11,305 nucleotides of DNA from Candidatus Egerieicola pullicola. GTDB lineage: Bacteria > Bacillota > Clostridia > Oscillospirales > Ruminococcaceae. Below the pieces are notes generated by a model, which was given only the letters and a program-made list of their open reading frames with translations, did not search any database and had not been told where the DNA came from. The stretch covers positions 1 to 11,305 of the forward strand of contig DVGY01000006.1 of assembly GCA_018712465.1 (NCBI GenBank). Reading direction: 5' to 3'. This document shows positions 1 to 4,668 of this stretch, piece after piece (the first letter of the stretch is position 1; every line of letters begins with the position of its first letter). The position numbers and the translations under genes are program-made.

Positions 1-1843
1 CCGCCCACTGGGCGCTCTGTTTACTCCCCAGCAAACCCTGTTTCGAGTCTGGGCACCCACCGCCAGTGAAGTGACCTTGCTGCTCTATCCTACCGGGGAT
101 CCTGCCGGCGAACCGGTGCAGCGGCGGAAGATGGAGCCGGAGGACAAAGGCTTTTATTCTACCCTGCTTTCCGGCAATCTGGCAGGGGTGTACTACGCCT
201 TTGAAGTGAAGGTAGCGGACACGACCCTGTTTGCGGTGGATCCCTACGCCAAATCAGTGGGGGTCAACGGTTGGCGCGGTATGGTGCTGGACCCTGTTTC
301 CGCCAATCCTCCCGGCTGGGAGGAGGACGCTCCTTTGGCTGCTGTCACCCGCCCCACCGACGCTGTGGTGTACGAAATCCACATTCAGGACTTTTCCTCC
401 GATCCTGCTTCCGGCATTCGCCAGAAAGGCCGGTATCTGGGCTTATCGGAGGGAGGTACAGTCACTCCCTTTGGGGAAGCCACCGGTTTGGATTATTTGG
501 AGCAGCTTGGCGTCACCCATGTACAGCTTATGCCGGTGTACGATTTTAGTTCCGTGGACGAAGAAACCGGGGGCTACAACTGGGGTTACGATCCCCAAAA
601 CTACTTTGCTCCAGAGGGCAGCTATGCCACCGACCCCTATGATGGACGGATCCGGGTGCGAGAGCTGAAGCAGGCCATCCTGGCTCTCCATCAGCGGGGA
701 ATTGGGGTGGTGATGGACGTGGTGTTCAACCATGTGGCAGATTCCGAAGCCTTTTCCTTTAACCGGCTGGTGCCGGGATATTTTTCCCGGATCCGGAAGG
801 TAAAGGGGAAAAAGGTGTACTCCAACGGCTCCTGGTGCGGCAACGACACTGCTTCGGAGCGGAGCATGGTGCGCCGGTATCTGGTGGACTGCTGTGAATA
901 TTGGGCGAAGGAATATCATCTGGACGGATTCCGGTTTGATATTGTCAGCCTGCTGGATACCGAAACGGTGAATGCCATTATGGCTCGGGTGAAGCAGGTT
1001 AATCCCTGTTGCCTGTTTTACGGGGAAGGCTGGAAGGTGGACTCTGACGTCACGAAAAAGGAGGCCGTTTTGGCAGGACAGGAAACTTCCGCCCTCACCC
1101 CCGGTTTTGGATTTTTCAATGACACCCTTCGGGACGGAGTCCGGGGAAGCCTGTTTGATGCTTCCGCCGGTGGCTGGCTGGCAGGGAAAGAGGAGTTTGT
1201 CCCCCAACTGAAGGACTGCATCCGGGGCAACGCCTGGTGGTGCCCTCAGCCGGACCAAGCCATCAATTTTGTTTCCTGCCACGACAACCTGACCCTTTGG
1301 GGAAAACTGGCCCAGGTGTTTTCGGATCGGTCTCCGGAATTTCTTCGGGCCGCCAACCGGCTGGCAGCGGCCATGGTGTTTTTCAGCCAGGGAATGCCCT
1401 TTTTACTGGGCGGGGAAGAGTTGTTTTTGGCCAAAGAGGATGGCAACGGAGGATATGACCCCAACAGCTATAACGTCACCGACGGTCGCAACCGAATTCC
1501 CTGGTCCAGTCTGTCCCAGCCGGAAGTACGGCAAAACCGGGATTTTTACCGGGACTTAATTGCCTTCCGAAAGGCTCATCCTTTGTTGCGGTTGGGCAGT
1601 AAACAACAGATCGACGCTGCTCTTACCTTTTTGGATACGGAGGGCTGTCTGATCGCCTTTACTTTGTCCGACCCGGCGGTGGAGCCCGGTAAATTGTTGG
1701 TGGCCTTGAACCCAGACCCTGCTCCTGTAAAACTGTCCGGCTTTGACCGCTGCCGGGTGCTGCTGTGTCAGGGATGGAAGCAGTCCAAAGAGGACACCCT
1801 TACCGTTCCAGGCCTGGGCTTTGTGGCGGCGGAAGTGGGGTAA
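1..1843 (+). CDS. pulA: Type I pullulanase (GH13), 5'-truncated by window edge
   Basis: Debranching enzyme that hydrolyses alpha-1,6 linkages in pullulan, glycogen and starch-derived dextrins. The frame is already open at base 2 and 613 residues are visible, so the real start lies upstream of the window; the GTG at 71 is internal. The first visible residues (LFRVWAPTASEVTLLLY) are the end of a CBM48-like N-terminal beta domain. The diagnostic type I pullulanase motif YNWGYDP is encoded at 575-595. The four GH13 conserved regions follow in order: DVVFNH (from 716), FRFD with the nucleophile Asp at 938-940, YGEGW with the acid/base Glu at 1025-1027, and SCHDN with the transition-state Asp at 1283-1285. 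A short C-terminal beta-sandwich ends the protein. All catalytic residues are present. The N-terminus is missing, so secretion cannot be judged, although the compact layout suits an intracellular enzyme. Family assignment is certain; substrate preference (pullulan versus glycogen) is inferred. Confidence 0.95.
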   Translation, partial: RPLGALFTPQQTLFRVWAPTASEVTLLLYPTGDPAGEPVQRRKMEPEDKGFYSTLLSGNLAGVYYAFEVKVADTTLFAVDPYAKSVGVNGWRGMVLDPVSANPPGWEEDAPLAAVTRPTDAVVYEIHIQDFSSDPASGIRQKGRYLGLSEGGTVTPFGEATGLDYLEQLGVTHVQLMPVYDFSSVDEETGGYNWGYDPQNYFAPEGSYATDPYDGRIRVRELKQAILALHQRGIGVVMDVVFNHVADSEAFSFNRLVPGYFSRIRKVKGKKVYSNGSWCGNDTASERSMVRRYLVDCCEYWAKEYHLDGFRFDIVSLLDTETVNAIMARVKQVNPCCLFYGEGWKVDSDVTKKEAVLAGQETSALTPGFGFFNDTLRDGVRGSLFDASAGGWLAGKEEFVPQLKDCIRGNAWWCPQPDQAINFVSCHDNLTLWGKLAQVFSDRSPEFLRAANRLAAAMVFFSQGMPFLLGGEELFLAKEDGNGGYDPNSYNVTDGRNRIPWSSLSQPEVRQNRDFYRDLIAFRKAHPLLRLGSKQQIDAALTFLDTEGCLIAFTLSDPAVEPGKLLVALNPDPAPVKLSGFDRCRVLLCQGWKQSKEDTLTVPGLGFVAAEVG

Positions 1844-1848
1844 CGGAA

Positions 1849-1886
1849 AAAATCACCCCTTTTTGCGGAAAAATTCAGGGGATTTT
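1849..1886 (+). terminator. Possible intrinsic terminator of pullulanase gene
   Basis: An imperfect hairpin begins 6 nt after the TAA stop. The arms AAAATC-CCCC-TTTTT and AAAAA-GGGG-ATTTT flank a GCGG loop, with an unpaired A on the 5' side and TTCA on the 3' side. Part of the T-rich tract lies inside the 3' arm, so it is not a textbook terminator. Its position between the stop codon and the next promoter supports the call. Confidence 0.4.
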
Positions 1887-1893
1887 CTAAGGT

Positions 1894-1927
1894 ATCTAAC
1901 TTTTTCAAACAAACATCTAACCTTTTT
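1894..1927 (+). repeat. Two direct repeats 21 bp apart upstream of GH127 promoter
   Basis: The sequence ATCTAAC followed by a run of T occurs at 1894-1905 and again at 1915-1927, an offset of 21 bp (about two helical turns). It lies just upstream of the predicted -35 box at 1931. Direct half-sites spaced about 21 bp beside the -35 element are the arrangement used by AraC/XylS-type activators, so this may be an activator site. No cognate regulator is in the window, and the function is inference. Confidence 0.35.
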
Positions 1928-1930
1928 AGG

Positions 1931-1960
1931 TTGTGTACCTCTAGGACAATCGGTTACAAT
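1931..1960 (+). promoter_or_regulatory. Predicted sigma-A promoter of GH127 gene
   Basis: The -35 box is TTGTGT (1931-1936) and the -10 box is TACAAT (1955-1960, 5 of 6 consensus bases), with an 18-nt spacer. The expected start is near 1967, leaving a leader of about 33 nt before the ATG at 2000. The weak -35 box is consistent with activator dependence, matching the direct repeats immediately upstream. Confidence 0.5.
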
Positions 1961-1999
1961 AAAAGGTAATAATCGGCAAAAAGCCGGGAGGTATGCAAG

Positions 2000-3910
2000 A
2001 TGAAAAAAATGGAGAACCAAGGCAGCTTAAAGCGCTGCCGGGTAAAGGACAACTTCTGGACCCCCATCCAGGAGTTGATCAGCGACACGGTGATCCCTTA
2101 TCAGGAGAAAATCCTAAATGATAAGGTTCCCGGTGCGGAAAAGAGCCATGCCATCGAAAACTTCCGCATCGCCGCCGGGGAAAGCCAAGGGGAGTTTTAC
2201 GGTACCGTATTTCAGGACAGCGACGTGGCCAAGTGGCTGGAAGCAGTGGCTTATTCCTTGGAACGGAAACCGGATGAAAAATTGGAAGCCCGGGCAGACG
2301 CCGTCATTGATTTGATTGAAAAGGCCCAGCAGCCCGACGGCTATCTTAATACCTATTTCACCATCAAGGAGCCGGAGCACCGTTGGCAGAACCTGCAGGA
2401 ATGCCACGAACTGTACTGCGCCGGCCACATGATGGAGGCGGCGGTGGCCTATTATCAAGCCACCGGCAAGGACAAATTGTTAAAGGTGATGTGCCGCATG
2501 GCAGATCACATCGACGCCAGATTTGGAGAAGGTAAGCAGGAAGGAATTCCCGGTCACGAGGAAATTGAACTGGCTCTGCTGCGTCTCTATCGGGCCACCG
2601 GGGAGAAGCGGTATCTGGACCTGTCCGCTTACTTTATCAATCAGCGGGGCAAGAACCCCCACTTCTTTGAAGAAGAATCCGCCAAGCGGGGCTGGACCCA
2701 CTTTGGCATGGATCCCAAAGACACCGAGTACAATCAAAGCTATGCTCCGGTCCGTGACCAACGGGAAGCGGTGGGTCACAGCGTTCGGGCTATGTACCTC
2801 TACACCGCAATGGCAGATCTGGCGGCAGAAACCGGGGATAAGAGTTTGTATACCGCCTGCCGGGTGCTGTTTGAAAGCGCCACCCACCGGCGGATGTACG
2901 TTACCGGGGGCATCGGTTCCTCCGCTCACGGAGAAGCTTTTACCCAGGACTATGACCTGCCCAACGACACGGCCTATGCGGAAACCTGTGCCGCCATTGG
3001 TTTGGTGTTCTTTGCCCGTAAAATGCTTTCTTTAGAGGTGAAGGGCGAATACGCTGATGTGATGGAGCGCTGCCTCTACAACGGTATTTTAAGCGGGATG
3101 CAGAAGGACGGCAGCCGGTTCTTTTACGTCAATCCCCTGGAAGTGATTCCTGGCTTGTCCGGCAAGTGGCCGGAATATAAGCACGCTCTCCCGGCCCGTC
3201 CCAAATGGTACGCTTGTGCCTGCTGCCCGCCTAACCTGGCTCGGTTGGTGGAGAGTCTGGGAGAATATGCCTGGGGAGAAAATGACACTACCATCTACTC
3301 TCACCTGTACTTAGGAGGCAGTTATACCTCTGCCGACGGCACTGTGGTGAAGAGTCAGTCCTCCTATCCCTGGAAAGGGAAGGTAAGTTATGAGGTGAAG
3401 CCCGGCACCTCCTTCACCACTCTGGCGATTCATATCCCAGGTTGGTGCAAGGAGTTTACCATCACCGTCAACGAAGATGAAATCGCCCTGCCGGTGAAGG
3501 ACGGTTATTGCTACCTCACCCGAGATTGGAAGGACGGGGACAAAGTGACCTTGAGCTTTTCGGTGAAACCTCGTCGGGTTTACGCGGATCCCCGGGTTCG
3601 GGAGGATGCCGGGAAGGTCTGCCTGATGCGGGGACCGTTGGTGTACTGCCTGGAAGCGGTGGACAACGGCAAAAATCTCTGCCGGCTGCTGCTGCCCCGG
3701 AGTGTATCCATTGTGACTGCTCATGAAAAGGATGAGGACATTGGCTCCTACGTCTCCCTGCGGTTTACTGGGTTGAAGGAAAAGAGCTTCAAACATCTCT
3801 ACCAGGACCAGCCGCCGGAAACCGAACCGGTGCCGGTGAAGGCCATTCCTTATTTCCTGTGGGGCAACCGCAAGCAAGGGGAAATGCGGGTCTGGATCAA
3901 TGAAGGATAA
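2000..3910 (+). CDS. GH127 (DUF1680) beta-L-arabinofuranosidase family glycoside hydrolase
   Basis: Predicted to release terminal beta-L-arabinofuranose from oligosaccharides; the characterised family model is Bifidobacterium longum HypBA1 (about 658 aa, against 636 aa here). Residues up to about 430 form the alpha/alpha-barrel and the rest beta-sandwich domains. The family's zinc/cysteine active site is visible: Glu312 (in HGEAF), Glu328 and Cys330 (in ETC), and the pair Cys408-Cys409 (in CACCPPN). The Glu312-Glu328 spacing of 16 equals HypBA1 Glu322-Glu338; by this alignment Cys408 is the nucleophile and Cys409 a zinc ligand. The ATG at 2000 is chosen because GGGAGGT (1986-1992) lies 7 nt upstream; Met4 is a weaker alternative. 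There is no signal peptide, so it is probably cytoplasmic and acts on imported oligosaccharides. It has its own promoter and is likely monocistronic. The related DUF1680 family GH146 is hard to exclude, so the exact substrate is uncertain. Confidence 0.9.
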   Translation: MKKMENQGSLKRCRVKDNFWTPIQELISDTVIPYQEKILNDKVPGAEKSHAIENFRIAAGESQGEFYGTVFQDSDVAKWLEAVAYSLERKPDEKLEARADAVIDLIEKAQQPDGYLNTYFTIKEPEHRWQNLQECHELYCAGHMMEAAVAYYQATGKDKLLKVMCRMADHIDARFGEGKQEGIPGHEEIELALLRLYRATGEKRYLDLSAYFINQRGKNPHFFEEESAKRGWTHFGMDPKDTEYNQSYAPVRDQREAVGHSVRAMYLYTAMADLAAETGDKSLYTACRVLFESATHRRMYVTGGIGSSAHGEAFTQDYDLPNDTAYAETCAAIGLVFFARKMLSLEVKGEYADVMERCLYNGILSGMQKDGSRFFYVNPLEVIPGLSGKWPEYKHALPARPKWYACACCPPNLARLVESLGEYAWGENDTTIYSHLYLGGSYTSADGTVVKSQSSYPWKGKVSYEVKPGTSFTTLAIHIPGWCKEFTITVNEDEIALPVKDGYCYLTRDWKDGDKVTLSFSVKPRRVYADPRVREDAGKVCLMRGPLVYCLEAVDNGKNLCRLLLPRSVSIVTAHEKDEDIGSYVSLRFTGLKEKSFKHLYQDQPPETEPVPVKAIPYFLWGNRKQGEMRVWINEG

Positions 3911-3927
3911 TCGGTAACCAAGCGAAA

Positions 3928-3968
3928 AAGAGAAGCGTGCTGCCTGGAAAAAGCAGTTTGCTTCTCTT
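3928..3968. terminator. Bidirectional terminator between GH127 and XRE genes
   Basis: A perfect 9-bp stem, AAGAGAAGC (3928-3936) with GCTTCTCTT (3960-3968), encloses a second short CTGC/GCAG hairpin. On the + strand the stem runs on into CTTT. On the - strand it ends in TTTTT followed by CGC. It lies between two convergent stop codons (3910 and 3974) and can serve both genes. Confidence 0.65.
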
Positions 3969-3973
3969 CTTTG

Positions 3974-4195
3974 CTACCCCTGAGGGGGTGCGGGATTGTT
4001 GGTGCGGCCCAAAATATAATCGGTGGATGTGCGATAAAAATCCGCCAGATCAATCAGCAGATCCAAAGGAATGTCCCGCAGGCCCTGTTCGTACCGGCAA
4101 TATTGGGGTTGGGGTATGCCGAGGTAGGCCGCAATCTGCCGTTGGGTCAGATCCTGATCCTCCCGCAGATCCCGCAGTCTTGGATAGTATCCCAT
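3974..4195 (-). CDS. Small XRE-family (Cro/C1-type HTH) transcriptional repressor
   Basis: A 73-residue DNA-binding protein that is essentially one HTH_3 domain. The helix-turn-helix lies in about residues 16-37 (LTQRQIAAYLGIPQPQYCRYEQG), followed by the typical family ending LADFYRTSTDYILGRT. There is no extra sensor or peptidase domain, so any signal input is unknown. The start is supported by GGAGGA (4206-4201 on the - strand) 5 nt upstream of the ATG. Directly upstream lies the first of three 18-bp palindromes of the GATAAC-N6-GTTATC type. The short gap suggests the protein binds these sites and represses its own gene and the rightward promoters. The A+T-rich flank and isolated position between metabolic genes are compatible with an acquired module or the remains of a mobile element. 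Family assignment is firm; targets are inferred from the operators. Confidence 0.88.
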   Translation of the reverse strand: MGYYPRLRDLREDQDLTQRQIAAYLGIPQPQYCRYEQGLRDIPLDLLIDLADFYRTSTDYILGRTNNPAPPQG

Positions 4196-4206
4196 TGCAT
4201 TCCTCC

Positions 4207-4224
4207 GATAACCATGTGATTATC
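4207..4224. promoter_or_regulatory. Operator O1, 18-bp palindrome next to XRE start
   Basis: GATAACCATGTGATTATC has GATAA and TTATC arms. It lies between the XRE ribosome-binding site (4201-4206) and the TTGACA box of the first rightward promoter (4225-4230), touching both. A repressor bound here would block both directions. It shares 13 of 18 positions with both O2 and O3. Function is inferred from repetition and placement. Confidence 0.6.
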
Positions 4225-4253
4225 TTGACAATAGCATACCCAAAAGCCAAAAT
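4225..4253 (+). promoter_or_regulatory. Rightward promoter PA
   Basis: A perfect -35 box TTGACA (4225-4230) is followed, after 17 nt, by CAAAAT (4248-4253, 4 of 6 consensus bases). The expected start is near 4260, inside or next to operator O2. O1 abuts it upstream, so the promoter is bracketed by operators. No convincing coding sequence follows it. Confidence 0.5.
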
Positions 4254-4261
4254 GATTCTGT

Positions 4262-4279
4262 GATAACTATTTGGCTATC
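4262..4279. promoter_or_regulatory. Operator O2, 18-bp palindrome
   Basis: GATAACTATTTGGCTATC lies 8 bp downstream of the PA -10 box, at the expected transcription start. It is the same sequence class as O1 and O3 and sits in the same relative position to PA as O3 does to PB. This is a classical place for repression of initiation. Confidence 0.6.
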
Positions 4280-4361
4280 GAAAGCGATTTTAAGACTTGG
4301 ACCTTGTATCCCACATCCGAAATGATCGTGAATCCGCTGAACGAAGGAAACGGCAGCTTTC

Positions 4362-4386
4362 TACCAAGGGAAGTTTGACCTTGGTA
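4362..4386 (+). repeat. Perfect 8-bp inverted repeat (hairpin) between the two promoters
   Basis: TACCAAGG (4362-4369) and CCTTGGTA (4379-4386) flank a 9-nt loop. It lies in the leader transcribed from PA, followed by a short AAGTCG repeat and a GGGT-GCA-ACCC mini-hairpin near 4402-4411. No T-run follows, so it is not a terminator. It may be a structural element of an RNA or a protein-binding site. Confidence 0.5.
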
Positions 4387-4451
4387 TAAGTCGAAGTCGA
4401 TGGGTGCAACCCCGCATAAAATAGGAAGGTTTTCTAAAATCAATATCTATC

Positions 4452-4480
4452 TTGACAAGAACATACCCCGATGGTAAAAT
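4452..4480 (+). promoter_or_regulatory. Rightward promoter PB, near-consensus sigma-A
   Basis: TTGACA (4452-4457), a 17-nt spacer and TAAAAT (4475-4480, 5 of 6 consensus bases) make this the strongest promoter-like sequence in the window. The expected start is near 4487. Operator O3 begins at 4489, so repression by the XRE protein is likely. It points toward the 3' end of metH, but a terminator at 4614-4650 intervenes. Confidence 0.65.
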
Positions 4481-4488
4481 GAGGATAC

Positions 4489-4506
4489 GATAACTGTTTG
4501 GTTATC
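4489..4506. promoter_or_regulatory. Operator O3, perfect palindrome GATAAC-N6-GTTATC
   Basis: GATAACTGTTTGGTTATC has perfect 6-bp arms and a TGTTTG centre. It is the best match of the three operators and lies at the predicted start of transcription from PB. Confidence 0.65.
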
Positions 4507-4613
4507 AACAAAGAAAAATCATCTTCAATTTTCATCAATGCTTTTTCCGCTGCCCCAATCCGGTGGCGAAAAAGATACAGAGGAGATTACATCGTCATCT
4601 TCTCGCCTCAAAG

Positions 4614-4650
4614 AAAAGCCAAGGCTGTTTTGCGGCCCTGGCTTTTTCTT
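4614..4650. terminator. Bidirectional terminator of metH operon and rightward transcript
   Basis: AAAAGCCAAGGC (4614-4625) pairs with GCCCTGGCTTTT (4635-4646) at 11 of 12 positions around a 9-nt loop. On the + strand it continues into TCTTCTTATT. On the - strand the 3' arm ends in TTTT and is followed by CTTTG, 19-55 nt after the metH stop. It suits both directions and shields metH from rightward transcription. Confidence 0.7.
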
Positions 4651-4668
4651 CTTATTGTGCTGGAATGT

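Larger units (their letters stand above)
4221..4279 (+). repeat. Promoter-operator module, copy A (repeated at 4448-4506)
   Basis: This 59-bp segment aligns without gaps to 4448-4506 with 45 of 59 identical bases. The shared blocks are TATCTTGACA at the start, CATACC in the spacer, AAAATGA at the -10 box, and the GATAAC operator at the end. The sequences between the copies are unrelated, so the repeat is confined to the control elements. Confidence 0.7.
4448..4506 (+). repeat. Promoter-operator module, copy B (repeat of 4221-4279)
   Basis: Second copy of the 59-bp module. It has a better -10 box and a perfect 6-bp-arm operator, whereas the 18 bp upstream of its -35 box keep only a TATC half-site instead of a full O1-like palindrome. 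The likely origin is duplication of a control region, followed by divergence. Confidence 0.7.
4487..4655 (+). ncRNA. Putative XRE-controlled small non-coding RNA
   Basis: A near-consensus promoter (PB) and a strong terminator lie about 165 nt apart with no convincing coding sequence between them. The interval contains an imperfect hairpin at 4541-4574 (CTTTTTC paired with GAAAAAG, internal GC and CC/GG pairs, loop near CCAATCC) and ends in the terminator hairpin at 4614-4646 followed by T-rich sequence. The ATG at 4538 has no ribosome-binding site, and its frame runs through the terminator into antisense of metH. Transcripts from PA could extend this RNA to about 390 nt. I do not recognise an RNA family. 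The alternative is that PB is a relic whose coding gene was lost. Confidence 0.35.

Noticed and set aside
443..1282. Long open frame of 279 codons on the - strand inside the pullulanase gene
   Set aside because: It lies wholly antisense to a secure GH13 catalytic domain, has no recognisable domain, and is a by-product of GC-rich codon use.
4400..4477. 25-codon frame MGATPHKIG... between the two promoters
   Set aside because: There is no ribosome-binding site and the stop codon falls in the PB -10 box. It was kept only as part of the spacer finding.
4196..4668. SAM, cobalamin or T-box riboswitch in the long intergenic region
   Set aside because: It lies downstream of metH, not upstream, and none of the conserved cores (B12 box, SAM-I junction, T-box TGGNACC context) is visible.
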